NCBI GenBank assembly: GCA_013400975.1
Contig: WBMZ01009467.1
Location: forward strand, 29,132 to 93,131
Direction of reading: 5' to 3'
Source: Atrichornis clamosus
Taxonomy: Eukaryota; Chordata; Aves; Passeriformes; Menuridae
Length of the DNA: 64,000 nucleotides
The notes under the pieces were generated by a model. It made no database searches. It was not told the DNA's origin and saw only the letters and a list, made by a program, of their open reading frames with translations. The translations under genes and the position numbers were made by a program. Positions within the stretch are counted from its first letter, which is position 1; every line of letters begins with the position of its first letter. This document shows positions 26,201-41,200 of the stretch, piece by piece.

Positions 26201-29200
26201 CCAGATGATGGAGCATTGAGCTACAATTAGCCCGATTGCTGAACTACTACTTGAAGGCCACAACTTCAGTGACATGTGACACATAAGAGCCAGTTGAGCT
26301 GAGGAGCTGGGGGTGACACGACCAAACAACCGTATCTGATTTGGTTTGTGTCAAACTGTGATAATAGCATATTATGGATGAACCATCTTTTATTATAGTT
26401 GGCTTTGTCATGTTTTGTTCCTTCACCCAGTTTTATACACCATTCCAGCTGAGAAAGGAGAATGGCATAAAATTTAAAACGATATAAAAGCTACAAGGAT
26501 CATTTAAAATGAATTAAGTACTAATAAAAATGACAGCAGTCAAGAACAGAGCTGTTTATCATGACTCAACACAGCTACCCAGGAAACTCAACAGGCAGGA
26601 GACTAATTTTTAATGAGGAGAAGCTAGTCTTAATCTATACACCAATTTAACTAAAATCAGGTGGGAGAGGAAGATGAATTCCCATGAGTATCAATAAAGC
26701 CTGGTGGAAACAAGATGAGAGAATAATAAATAATGGAGAAGAAAGCTTATTATAGTAAGCTGAATAACTGGGCACCAGGAACATTAAGTAAGGCAGTACA
26801 GAGCACAGGAAGAAGAGCTGCAGATGAAAAGTGCTTCCAGCGAACCATGAAGTTCAAGTGCAATGCTTCTGATAAAGAAGCCACTTGCAAGCAAAGGAGG
26901 AGAGTTATAATGTACAGAAGGTTTGCATCCAGTCTCTCTGCAAGTCACTGGTGAAGCCTTTACTGTATACAATACACCTGGCTCTAGCACCCACAGCCCA
27001 ACACTGGTCACCTGAAGAGGATGGAGGCCTCATTTTCACTGGGGTTTTCTCCATGCAATTGAAAAAAGGGAAAGATAAAAGAGATTCAAAGCAAAGATGT
27101 TCACTAATTTGTTAGGCTTCTAACTTCCATAATATAACCTTAACAATTTATACAACTATATTTCATTCAACTGAATAAAAATTATCTGACAAGGCAAGAG
27201 AACAATACAAGCACTCAGAAAGCAATAGATTAGAGGAAGAATCTTTTATACAAGATACAAATCAAGAACTAACATTTCATACATCTCTGAAAGAGAAGTT
27301 CTGCAATGCTAGGAACATTTTTGCGAGCTTAGAAGAAGAGAGGACATAAAATATCTGTGTCACTATATATCAAGTACTACTTTTTCCTAGCATATAAAAT
27401 TTACTTTCACTTTTCTTTTTCATCCTTTTCAGTATGTTTCTGAGTCCATTACTATGAAAGAATGACAGCTAAACCCACACATTTTGTTCCTATCTTTGCC
27501 CAATTATGTTTTCTTCTGTCTTTTGAGTAGGATGGGCAGATATAGTTCCATTTTATTTCTGAGAGAATTCCTTTATTTTAGTACCCAGTTAGGTCAACTA
27601 CTACCAAATGCTCATTTGTCTGGAGTCTGAATCATGCCACTCACAGAGGGAAAAAGAAAGAAAGAAGCCAGGGTTGATGATCAGCTAAGTTGATAGCAAC
27701 CTAAGAGTAGGAAAATATCAAATTGGTATTTGACAAGCGCTTTTGGTCTCCTTCCAGAACTGGAAGACTTGCAATTAATTTGGGGAACTTCTTATTCTTC
27801 ATATCTTTTAGAGACAGCCAGAAATAGAACAGGAACAGGCCAAACTTTTCTCCTCAAACAATCCAACTTTTTAACAAGGACTGGGGTATTCAGTTTCTCT
27901 CTTTTAAACCTAAAATGTTTTATGACAACAAGAGCTTTCTTCAGCCTTTCTTTTCTGAATGTAGACTGACAGGAAATATTCTGATGCATTCCACAGCTTG
28001 ACTTTTCAGTTCATTTTAAATCCTACCTTCACTTCTGCAAGAACTTTATCTCCATTTTTTTCTTACATTGACAAGAACAACTTCAAAATTCAAAATCTGG
28101 AAGCGATTTCTGTATGAGGGTTCTTGCTAACCCTGAAATTTGAACTTCAGTCAGAAAATAATCCAGAGTCCTCTGCGTATGTGGCTTCATTAGTATGGAT
28201 CTTTGTTTCAAATCACTAAATGATTATCAGAATTTGGCTATGGAAACACCAGCACCACCCACCAATAAGAAACTACCACAACCCCCTAGTCCATTGTTTC
28301 TAATAAGTAACAGAAATCCACAACTAAGTTAAGGAAGCTCTAACCCTGCTCTTGAACATGCTACAAAGTTAATTTTAAAAACAGAGAGACCAAAACCACC
28401 AAGTCCCCTAACTACAGGCATTATTTGTATCCCAGCCATACCCTCCCTTACAGCCCAGACATCTCAGTACCAGAATGCTGCAGGAATATTCTTACTCTCT
28501 TGTAACTGCTCTGGCATGACAGCTGAAACAATCCTTCAAATCTAGAAATCAGCGACAGTTAACTCCAGCAACAATGGGGACAGTCAACAGGAAGATTTGT
28601 AGACAACAGAAGAACTTGGACTCAATAGAGAACAGTTCAAGAAGAAGAATAAAGTACACAGCACTGGATGCAAAGAAACTTTTAAAGCCCGGAATAAAAA
28701 CGTGAACGTAGGAGCATATCCCCCCAGAAATACTTCTACTGTAGTTTCCACGCTATCACAAACCAGTGCAAACCATCCACCTGGCTGAAAGGAGTGGATC
28801 ACCTTATTGCTCACTCTGAGTTCCTATTCCAGGATCTGCTTTACTCATCATGTGAGCCACGCCAAGCACTCATGCAGCCACACCACAGACTAAATCTGAT
28901 TAAAACTAAGCTTGGTTTAAACTAAGGCTGGTTTGGGGTTGGTTTTTTTTTTTGGTCTCAAGGTCAGAAATAAAGTTAGCAGAACTAGAACTAAATATGA
29001 AAACATTTCTATAAAATACAATGGTGCATTATGAAAGTATTTGATATTTAAAGAGACCAATACAATGTTTTTCTTTACTCAAATCTTTGACATTCAATTT
29101 GCTTTTTACCCACAACAGTGATGTTTACCTTTTCTCACAGCATCTCCACCTGATGGAGTTCCATTTTCTTGCGGCGCTACAAGTGTTTTCAGAATTACTT

Positions 29201-32200
29201 GTGTTGCCCCAAGTCTTGGCAAGGTGACATGTTTAAGAAATGGCAAATTGTTTTTCTTGGCAAATGCCTGGCTTGTTTCTCTCCTTTTCCTAAGAAAGCC
29301 ACCCTCTGGAAATAAAACAATCCATTTCCGATTACGGCTCCTGTAATAATTTTCTAGATGATCTTTGAGTAATACAAGCTGCTGGTCACGGTGTGTTCTC
29401 CCCTGTAAGGAAAGAACATTATCTAAATAAAACAAGTGTTTAAAAGAGGTCACATCAGACATGATTATTGTATTTCTAAGATTTCTCTCTTTACAGAGAT
29501 ACAAATAAGCCCCTGAGGCAGTAAAAAATAATGTTCTCCTCAGAGTACCTTCTGGTGGCCTGCAGACCAGGCCTCAGCTGGGTTACCACAGCAGAACCAC
29601 AGACCCCCCCTCTAATCTGCACTGCTTGAATGACTCATTCATTTCTCCTCTTTGATGTATTAGCACAACTTCACTGAAGACAGTAAGATACATCCTTAAT
29701 TACTGCAGAAATATCTTCAGGAACAATCTTTTCCCAACTCTGCATGCACCAAGCTACCCAAATTTTTAGAGGAATCTATTTACATTAATTAGCATTTTTG
29801 AGTGCTCCAAAGTGACTTTGTCAAATCACTCGAAAGACACAGGAGTGCAAAATTGAAGCTCTCCTCAGCAGAGATTATTTTAATTCTCTGAAACCTCAAC
29901 AAAACTGCCATAAACATTGCACTGATTTGGTGGCTGGTTGGGTTTTTTTGGTCAGAGGAAGGAAGAGGGTCGAGCGGGGTCGAGTGAAAGACAAAAGAAA
30001 CAAGATTTTACTGAAGGTGAGTTTTATGAAAGTGTTTCTCCTACTTAGCACGGGAGAGGGAAGCAAAAGGCTCTGCCTGCTCATATTAATGCAATTCAAG
30101 AGCAATATAAAAGTTCCTCAGTTAAGCCAGTCCTTTCTCAGGAGACCACAGGACTCCAGGAAGGCAGTTAAGTAGTAGCTAAGTAGTTAAGAAACAAGCA
30201 GTGAACAATAAACATCCAAATATTACTAGGGCCTTTCTAGAGTTAGGTAAAGGACCGTTACTCACTCACATAAAGTATTTTGCCACACCCAAAGGCTAAC
30301 AACCAAGAAAAATTTTATTTTCAATCGGTTTGTATTCAGACTCCCGATGATGTCATTTTATTTGTGATGTTGCTTATCTCAGCCACTTTACAAAAATGAG
30401 GAAAAGCCTCAGTTTTTGCAGCTCAGTAACAGTTTGGGTTTGTAACTGGAACTGCAACCCCACATTAAGAAATTACAGCTAACAAGCTGACAGTTCTGCA
30501 TGTCTCAAAATGTGCATCTTGTAAATTCTAACTACTGAAACAGATTCGTATTTTACAAAGGGTCAAACCCTGTTCCCTTACATCCTCTCACAACACACAG
30601 CTGAATACCTTGGGAACTTTGTTTTATCTAATTTTGTCTGAGGTTTTTTAACCATGCCTCTAGTATTAGCGAGAAGTCTCACTCTAGCTGTGTGCTGCTG
30701 TGATTAAGTATTTATTTATTTCATTCTGGGTAAACTATCCTCTTCTCTGCAATGTGAAAATTCATTAATTCTCCCTGGCTGCCCACATATTTTATGTCCA
30801 GACAAATAAGAAGAGGAAAGAAACATATATACTGGATATTGCAGTTCACATAACTAGCAGCAGGTTCATGCTTATCATTGGCCTTCTGAGATTCGACTTT
30901 GAGAGTGCAGTTTGATCTACAGCCACCAAACAACAAACCCTACCCAAACTGTATGAAGTAATCTGAGGCTCTCATTCATATTTGAGATGCTGAGCTCAAC
31001 ACACATTCCTTCCTGATGCTCAAATAATAATTAACCTTCAAGAATCAATTAATTACTATCTGCACAGGTCCATCACCAGCTAAAACTGGTTCACTACTAT
31101 GTTACCATCAAAAGGGACCGTTCTGCCTTTCCTTATTTGAAACTTTGACAGTCAGAGCAGTGACCTGAACAGGCACACTCTTTTGCAAGGCTTCAAGGTC
31201 ACTAAGGAAAGATGAGAGGTGTTAACAATGGGTGCTCAGAAACACAGAGACAGAAGAAACTGCCCATGTATTTTGCTTGTACACCTCTCTCATAACAGCC
31301 TGCCATCACATTTGGATTCCATAAGCATTTGTGTCTATGCAAATCATAAAATTAGCTCGGAAAATAAAGCAGTTTCAGAACGAAGACCTCCCCAAATATA
31401 CACTTTACAGCATAGTTATTTAATTGTGCAAAGCAACCAGGCGGTGATAAGTAAGTCCCATAACACCACAGCGTTCCAAATATAAGGATAAATCAAAGCA
31501 CTATTATGTGTTTCCATTTACCTGTCTTATGAAGAAGTCTCCATGGATTAGAGACACAATGCCGAAGTTTGTGTACTTAAAAATATGATCCATCAGCCAC
31601 ATCATCTGACGGACAACCTGGAAAGTTAAAAAAAAAAAAACAAACAACCCCAAACCAACTTAGTCTATATCAAGTGCAGAGAATTATGAATTATATATAC
31701 ACTGGTCACATTCTTGTCCCTCTCACAACAGCAATAAAAGTATCAAATATATAGAATAAAGTCCTTTATGTTCCAAAATAAAAGGCAGCACAGGTGCTAC
31801 ACTTCTCCCTCAAGAGTAGTTTTAAATAGCTGCCTTTTTGTAATGTAATATACAGTTCTACAATATTAGCTATGGCAGAGAAGCCACAGGTATCCCTGAG
31901 AATTTAACTCCTGCTGCTTGTCCCAGCCAAGCAGCACAGTGGGAAAGCAAAAACAGAGGTTGAGCCAATAGATTCACTTTGACTGTCACTTCTTATGGGA
32001 TAGCTAAGGCAGGCACTTTACCTGTTCAGTTCTTCGAGATTTAAAATAGGAGAATTACTCCCAAAAAAGTAAATAATGGAAGGGAAAAGCTTCTTTTCTC
32101 ACAAGGTCTTTCCCCTTTATCACTCCTAGATGTAGTTTTTGAGAAGGGTAGGAATGGAGTCTCCACAACTGGAAAATCCAGTGTGTCTTACGTGCTCTCA

Positions 32201-35200
32201 GTCATGGGCTAGGCTAGCTGCTGTGGTGTGAGGCCACAGCCAGACTGATTCGAGTTCAGAGAAACTAAGTCATGCAACACAGTACTCTTCCATTCATCAC
32301 TGTCAAAAAAAGAAAAGAACCATGACCTTTCTCCAGTGGTCAGATGATCACTCAAGCACCTTCTGCTTTGCACCTTTCAGTTGCCTACAACACAACACAT
32401 ACTTCGAGGCAAAGACAAAAGAAAGCAGTCTAAGACATAAAGATGACACGCTAGTATCCCTCCCTGTCTGCCAACAGTATTCCTTACTAGGTGCTATACA
32501 TCCAAAGGACCAAAGCCACACTATGCATTTGTGAGTGACAAAAAAAAATTCCTAGATGCAATTCCCCACTTGATACTAATATTGGTGGAAACGGTTTATC
32601 CTACAGCCATCTCCAGGACTGTGTTAAATAAAAGCGAGGGTCTTAAAGCAAAATTCTTCTCTGCAGACATTCACATTCTTTCCACTTCAGTAAATTAAAA
32701 AGCTTTATGGAGGGGAAAAAAAAATGAAACAAAAGATGTGCCCTAACAACAAGAGTTTAAAAAAGCACAATTGAGAGGTGTTACTGCTCTTCAAGGCACT
32801 ACAATGAACTCGTGCCCACCCGAAGGTGACAGGCTGGTGTAGGGAACCACATCCTTTGATAAAGACACCATCAAAATTTCACTAATGATGATTCAGCCCA
32901 CAGCAGTACTCAGGCCTGTCAGTGTTCATCTCCTACTTTGGCATTTTGACAATTATTGTTCTATTATATCAAGCAGCAGTTAAACCAACATCATCTATTT
33001 TACTGGAGGAGATAAGCAATCTTAATACTCTGCTTTCCTGAAAAGAAAGCATGTCTTTTGAGAAGTCAACACTGGTCCCAGATGTTCTATGGCAACCCTG
33101 GAGGAGAAACTCTTGCCCAGCAATGCTAGTGCTTCTCCCCTGCCACACCACTTTTTCCTGTGTTTTTCTTTAGACGATGGTAGATTTATCCTGCAAGCAG
33201 ATCATTGCTCTTCAAAGTCTGAAGTCCATCTCACCATGTTTTAGGTGACACCAGGCTTCGAGCTAGCATCCCTGAGAAGGAGTGATGAGATTTTGTCAAA
33301 TATAAGGGTGACGTGCCAATTACAACTAAGTCTGCTACGTGTGGGCTACAAAGGGACAAACTTCACAGCCCAGTGTCGCCTAGGCAATGGCGACAAGTAC
33401 AAAGAGAAAATATTTTTATGTATGAGTTAGTGAATATATACACACATGCTAACACGTCAAATAAAAAAAGGAGTTCAAAGAATAGGACACAGTTATCTTG
33501 TTTGTAATCAAAAGGTAAACTAGATTAATGGACGTTCATTTTGTTCTGCTACCTAGGGCAGAATAGAGGACACTGCAAAATATTGGTGGTAACTCTTCTA
33601 TTTACTGACTCTTCTGTTTAGCATCCTCGGGAATGAAACAACACTTATCAGATGAGTCTCTAACCACTTGCATTTCAAGGAGGTTTAAACAAAGACATTC
33701 AGAAGTGTTTTAAGCATGGATTGAAAGAACTTTTGGATGCCGCTTCAGGTCCTTTTTCCTTCATCCTTCCTGCTTAAGTAACTTCAGTAGCTAGAAAAAG
33801 CTTTTACTAACTATATTAAAAAAATCCAGGTGCCTCCTATTCACAGGCCCACTTTCACTTCACTCTACATAGATTTCATAACAAAGCAACCTGGATAGAC
33901 TGACTTTCATCTTTCAAGCACCTCTACCTTAACAATGAAACCTGGGAAAGCACATCGTGAAATTTGCACTCCAACAGATGCAAGCTCTACTTTTGTCTCC
34001 ACTGTACCCTTCCTGGAACTGCTTTCCGTTCTGAATCAGAAAAAAACCCCACATTTATCAGTCCTAATCCAGTCAGAAAGCAGTAGTAGCAGCATTTTAA
34101 CCTACTTCTCTTCGTTAAACACATAACCTTCAATGTCTATGAGACCACGACTTACTGAATTTTTTTAACACTTACTTTCACAAAGAAATTGGAACAATTT
34201 CTTGAACTTTTTATAAAGAATGTAATTAGGTCACTTCCAGTTCACCTGAAACCTTGCTGTGTGGCTCCTATTACAGTATCATGTATTAATCAAACAATAC
34301 TAGTCCAATCATCCCATTAAAATTCTAACATTCAGCTAAAGCTCCACTCCTCTAGTAAGAGATCATGCTTTTCTTACTCACATAAGTCATATCTTAGCAC
34401 ATGTATTTTGTCCTATTGCTTAGTGATATTAAAACTACTTAAAACAGATAGGCTACACTATCATTTGTATATAGGAATTTATAAAATGCTAGAAAAGACT
34501 ACCATCATGGTTCCTGACATGACCCTTGGGAAACACTGTCAAGTTGCAAGAATGTTTCAGGAGTCTACCTCACTATAGAGAAAAAAACAGAACTTTAAAT
34601 CAAACACTTCTGATGTCTTAAACGAACGTTTTTTCTTAAAGCAGTATTAAACTGTAAGCTTGCAGATTACATCTGTTTTCAGTCTGTTCTGGCTGGAAAA
34701 AGCAAACTAAAGCTTTTTTGGACTGGCACAAGCTTAACCCTCCTAAACAAAATAAAAATAATTCTTGACAATCACTACCTTGCTAACAGATGAGTATCAA
34801 GCTTGTGAAGGACTCCATGTTAAGTTTAAACTGGATTTAAAGAAGCTGACTAATTAAAATATTTGCATACTGTATAATGATTATATCTGGACAGGCAGGT
34901 TTATTTTTTTTCTCCAGTAATTTCATGGTCACTATAACTAAAGACAACTCTCTTCTATTTAGAAATACGAAGCATGCTATTTAAAAACACCTGATTCACC
35001 GAGTTCTACCTAGGATAAACTATCCTGATCTTCCTCATTATTTTTAGCCACTTGTACTACTCATGCTGTATTTTAAGCATGCATTGAAGCTCATATTATT
35101 TCTTTATTAGCTAAAAACATTAAAGCCATACTAAGCTGTGGACACGTACATTTCAAGAGCAATGACTGCAACTATCTAAGAGAAAAAGTAGTGATTTCAA

Positions 35201-38200
35201 GGATTTTTTGCTTTTCTGAAAACATGCAAACCTAATTATTTCCATGGTGAAAATTATTTGTGATCTCAATGCCTTCCTGCAGTTTTAACATCTGCTATAT
35301 TCACTGAAACTTACTCTGTCCTGACTGAAACTTATAAGCTATGGGGTCAAATGGGAGAAATATGATTTAGATTTATATACATATAACTAATTGGTCAAGA
35401 TTATATGCCATACATATCCACAGGACTACACCCTCACAGTCATACCTTTATCACAAGATCATCCTGTGCACAATTTTGATGAAGGGAATTAAAGAGTTTA
35501 TTCAGTCATTCTATTCTTTTGAGTAAAGCACAGAATACCATATATACCCAACTTCCTCAACTCCAGAAGAAAAGAAAGCAATTAAAAGTACTTTTAAAAC
35601 CATCTGCTTTAGGCTAGAGTAGAAAAAAAAAAAAAGAAAGGAATCTCTGCTCCATCTTGAGTGGCATTTTCATACTTTGTGAGGCTGGGTTGCTTGAGAG
35701 GGTTTTTTTTAATTGGGTTTTTTTTGTTTGGTTTGTTTTTGTTTTTTTTTTAATCAGCTCTGCTGTCAAAAGCAAGATCTGGAAAACTTCCTAAAAAATG
35801 GCAAATCACTGATGAAGACACAGTGTATACATAACCTATATTCATGTGCACTAAGAAAAATAGTGCCATTTAGAAGGTGTGCAGATGCAACAAAAAGCAG
35901 TTGTTGTTTCCTTGCTTCTTCACCATATGGTAAAAGCAGGCAACGCTAAGACACTTCCAGACCTAAGACAACACTGAACAGATACAGCTGATGCATTTTT
36001 TTCAGCTTGACACTTATATTTCCCATCTTTTGTAGTCTAATCATGCACACCACCCCTTTCTTTCTGATTTGTACATAAATTTGATTTCCTTTTCAGTTCC
36101 TATACTCTAGTTTCCACTCCTTAGATATGAATTTTCTGAACAGCAATGCATGAAATAATTAACGTTAGTTACACTTCTCACCCAGAAATGCTTAAGAGCT
36201 TGTGAAATAAGAGCTCAAGCAATTGTGACCTTAGCTAGCCAGCTCAGCTTTGGCATGCCCTCATTCCTACCAAAATCCCATAGACAACTCACTCCTAACT
36301 TTGACAAAAATTCCACGTTGGAATGAAGTCATAACCAAGAAGCTACACCTGTGTTGGTCTGAGCAAAGCTGGCATGAGTTGCACAAGGGCGTGAGGTGAG
36401 AGGAAAACGTCAAGAACATGACTGCCTGCAAGGAGATCTGCTTCCCTGTGTGTTAACCTCGACTGGGTGCACAGTGACTCAGCTCACACCTGACCTTCTC
36501 CTAAGACAACTCGCGGTCTAAAACCCGCTCCAAGCTGCCGGCTGTCACATTAGACCAAACCCAAACAAAAACCTTCCTATTCAGATTCTGTGGTGAGTTA
36601 GCACCCCAAGGCCAGCCATCAGGGCCACAGAGGGACGCAAGCACTCCCAAGGGAACACAGCACACAGGGAAGCCATCCCACATCCCGGATGTAGCCTACC
36701 GTGCCTTTATCCTGAAGGCACATCATCAGAGTGCAGACGTCACCTGTTGCTTGATGGTTCACCAGCACCATGGCTTCATCTTCTGACACTGCTTTAACAT
36801 CATCACCCCATTCCACTACTATTAAAAATAAAAATAAAAAGGTAAATTTAACAATCAGCATAGGGAAATTTTTGTATCAACAGAGCAAAACAAAAGATCC
36901 CACCCCAGACAATTATCATAAAGAAACCTACATGCTACATGTCAGTTTAAGTTGGCACATAGCATAAGATAGGAATATTAGCAAGACCATTTTTCCAAGC
37001 AGGGGGTATCCAGCTTAGTTCTAAATTGCATGCGCAGAATAAGAACAAAACAAAAATACTCTACCAGAACATGTGCACAGAGATTGATCTTTTTGTGTCA
37101 TTATACCATTCTATATTTAGGGTCTGAAAATTACATAAGCTTTTGACCCAGCTTTCACATTCATCTATCCCACCTCATTAGATTAAGATGAAAATTTTGT
37201 TGTCAAAAGTTGGTTTTGTTGGCTGGGGGTTTTTTTTAACTTAGCAAGTTTGTTTCATTTCTACAGTTACTATTATTATTCTACTCCAGGAAAAGCAAAA
37301 CAAAAATAATGTGTAGTTGGATCATTAGGCTTAAAATGCTACATGAAACAAACTCAATCATTCAAATCTAAACAAGTTAGCTATGGGCAAGAAAGTGGGT
37401 TCAGAAAATGCTGCTCAGATGACAGAAACTATTAGTCACTATTTTGTAGACCAGAGACCAGGTGCTCCAGTGGCAAGAATGACGTCGGAAGGAAGACACA
37501 GCTGTTGATCATCCACCACTTACACTGCCTAGCAAAACCATGCTGAGGTAAGGAAGAGGGGTTAAAATTGCTAGTTCCATCATCACAAAGTAACTAAATG
37601 AAAGAAAGAGAAGACTGCCTCCCAAGGAACACAGGATGGAAAACTAGAAAATGTATGTTGCAAATTAAATACCAGAATATGCATAATGCTGTCACTGGGT
37701 CGAAGAGAAAAGTGAGTAGAGTTTCCCTCTCCAGTAAAAGGGATGGCCCCTGCGATGTAGGGTAAAGGGAAAGGATGGACAGGTAGAGGAGCGCTATCAA
37801 GTTCCAAAGGAAAAGTAAGATGCATTGCCCATGCACGTAGGATATGGCTATTTTTCTGTGTTTGTTCAGTACCTTAAGTGGTTCTTACTGGCTATTATTT
37901 TCTGTTCTGACAACAAAGGAAATATTTCACCTGCACTACTGACTCTTTTGTACTGTTAACAGGTCTCCAGGCAGTGAACAACCCTCAGCACAGGACAATT
38001 ATTTATTACTGTCTGTCTTTTAATAGATGGTTTAACTGATGCAAAGGCTACACACTGAAGACAAGAAGCAATAATGTATGCATAGCTTCCCCATCCTTGC
38101 AGAAATCAATTACCATCACACTTTTGAAAACTGCTGCTTCTATTACTTTCTAATAGCTCCTAAATTAGTACTGAATTGAGACTTGAACACAAAATTAAAA

Positions 38201-41200
38201 AATAAAATGCTGTATTTGATCACAAGCAGATAAAATCAGACTAGAGATATGAAGGTGAGGAGGACTACTCATTCCATAATGTTCAATCTCCTTTCCTTTC
38301 CCTGGGCAAGTTAAGCACACATCTTTCCTTGTTTTTCTCACCATGAACTTTGAAGATCCCCTTTATTCCTCCTCCTCACTACGTACAAATTCCCTCCAAT
38401 GTCCTCTCTAACTCCATGGATGTTGGAAAGTGCTTGCACATGGCAGTCAGTCATAGTCGACTGTGCACCTTCCTTGTCAAGTATTTCACAGATCTCGCTA
38501 TGGCAGTACCCCACAGGACAAGAAACTAAGATGAAATGAGAATTTTTTTAAAGCGAAACAAATCAAGCACGTACTGTCTTCGAAATTATTACCTCAGTGT
38601 TTTTGTTAAGCAGCCAATATACAATAGTCTTACTGAACTGTGCCTTTCTAAAAGTAATAAAAACTAAGCACTACATACATCAAGCACCTGCAAAATCAGG
38701 TTTCTCACAGGTTTCCAAAAAAACCCATTTGATTTATAGATCACTGAGAGAAAAAAATGCTTTCGTTTACTACAGATGCTTCCCTGGAACATATCAACTT
38801 AATACTAATAATTTCAACTGTACAACGGTTTAAAAAGAAACCATTTTTAATCTTCAAAAATGTTTCACAGATCTAACTTTCCAATGGATTAAAATAAAGT
38901 TCATGACTGAAAAATGTAAGCCATAAGACACAGCACACAACTGAAAACGACTAAAGAGGAGAACTCATGAAGCTTAATTTGCTAGAAAAAAGTACCTTTT
39001 TAACATACTAGGTCAAGATTAATGTCTAACTTCAAAACTTTCAGATAGGCCCCAGTCAAAGAAATAGAGGGGAAAAAAAGCTTCTGTGGTTACCTATTTT
39101 ACCTGCTCTCATTAAATACAAGAGGGGATAAAACACACAACAAGCTTACAATGCACCGACAGATTTCAACTGAGAAGTAAGAAGAAGGTTGGCTCTGTTA
39201 TCCCACTACAAATGCAAGGTGAAGAAAAATAAAGTTTGATTTAATTCTTTAATTGATTTACTCTTTTCATTTTATCTATCAACCAGCCAGGCTAACAGCT
39301 CAAGTTCTGCAACACAGCTGACAGGTAGTAGGTTATTAAATCACAGTGAATCAGCTGGCCACACTCCTGCTTCTTTTCTCTCTGTCATTTCTCCCCTGGC
39401 AATCAGGCTGTCTCTTGTGCTTAATAACGCTTTATGGTCAATTGATTGACCTGATTATCAAGGAGAAAAGAATCACTTTGTGCAAGTCCTTCACAGAGCA
39501 TTTCTGGATTGAAAAGAAAACAGTAAACCACCAAAGTGTGCAAAAAACCCGCTGCCATTACTACAGTTTTTTAAAGAAAGAAACAAACCCTCAAGTATGT
39601 AGAATTTTAAGTTCACTGTGTGCCTTTAACTTCAGTGGGGGAAATGAATGCTTGTCTTCAATTTTCTCACCACACTGAAATTTTCCAAAGGAGAACCTTT
39701 TGCTTAAAGAAATTCTTGCACTATTACATTCCTCCACTGCAGCTGGAAACATTCAAATCAAAACCTCAGCTGCGCAGCAGCAGAACCAGCAACACTGCTT
39801 TACTCCACTGTAAGAAGATAAAAAAAACTGCTCAAAGACAAATATTTGTCACTTGGGGGCCTGAGATCCAGCAAACATTCCCCCACAGCTTCTTTCTATT
39901 GCCAGAGCACAGAAGGATACTAGTTCTGTGTCTACAGCCTGACAACAGTTAGATTTCTACAAATGCAGCTGAACATAGTAAAATAACATAAAGGGAGGAA
40001 AGAGCAGGAAATAATTTTAATGTGGCAGAAATGACTTAGCTATAAGAGAGACTTCACTTGTGATTTAGGGTTGTAAGCAAAAGGCTTCTCCAGGAAAGGA
40101 TGAAAACAAGTTTACTTGCAATTACATGAGCCCCAAGACAGAAATATTTATCCTTCTCTCGTAACAAAAAGTCCAAGATCTAACACATCAAGAAAATATT
40201 CCATATAATGAGCTGCAGACTTAGCTTTTTATGAGCTAATCCTTGGAGAGCTTAAAGAAGAAAACAAATGCAATAAATTTCCTTTCCATATTTTTACTGA
40301 ACTATTAGTAGCTATTGAAAGTTCTCAGAACACTTGGCTACTTTGTAATTATGTTCTTAATGTAACTGTGTGCATATAAGTGATGTTATGAATAAATATT
40401 CAAGCACTTTAATTACAGTATGTCAGTAGGCTGGGCAAATGACTACTTAACTAACTAAAAATTCAGTAATTTATTTTATAGTTTCAAATATACCTGGAAG
40501 AATGGCAGTCTACTGATCAGTGCAACTGTGCAACTTCCCAGCCATTAATATGAACTTCATTTTGCATACTGCACTTTAAAACTTAAAAAATGCTCTGAAA
40601 TTTTCACCATCTCTACTTTATTATAGTCAATAGTTTCACTATAGTGTGTGCCATAAGAAATGGGTTAATAAATAATAAATTTTTTTGGCATCATAATAAC
40701 TTAAGTCCTAGTTTATTATTTCAAAATGCATTGAGTAGTAAAAGACTGACACTTCATGGCAAAGTCAGGGTAAGTCTTTAAGTGTTCGAATCACAACTAT
40801 TAAAAAACCCAAACCCATAAAACAGCTAGATAAATCACCTGAAAGTTATGATATATGTAAACATACAATTGATTTGGATATCCACTTTATTTGCTATTTA
40901 GATTTGAGTCCACACAATATTCACAACTTTCTCTAGATCTGTAGAAGTTAAGAACTTCCATTCCAGAACTTTCCACAGGATAACAGAATGCGTAAAGTTG
41001 GAAGGGACCATAGGGGGTCATCTGGTCCAGACTCCTTGCTAGGGACATCCCAGAGCATGTGGCACAGGATTGTGTCCAGATAGTTCTTGAATGAGGGAGG
41101 GAGTCTTGAATTCCAGTGAGGGAGACTCCACACTCTCTCTGGATAATCTGTTAAAGTGCTCGGTCACCTGCACAGTAAAGAAATTGTTCCTCATGTTCAG

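Larger units (their letters stand above)
20473..29128 (-). other. LPGAT1: LPGAT1 intron between exons 5 and 6
   Basis: An 8656-nt GT-AG intron. It contains a CR1 3' end (about 21135-21206), an older LINE 3' fragment (about 21640-22095) and an unexplained minus-strand open frame (23603-23953). The 179-codon open frame at 24410-24949 shows no recognisable domain. Confidence 0.85.

Noticed and set aside
40770..40800. TTCGAAT motif resembling a tRNA T-loop
   Set aside because: The flanking bases do not form a five-pair stem, and there is no D-arm or anticodon arm upstream.
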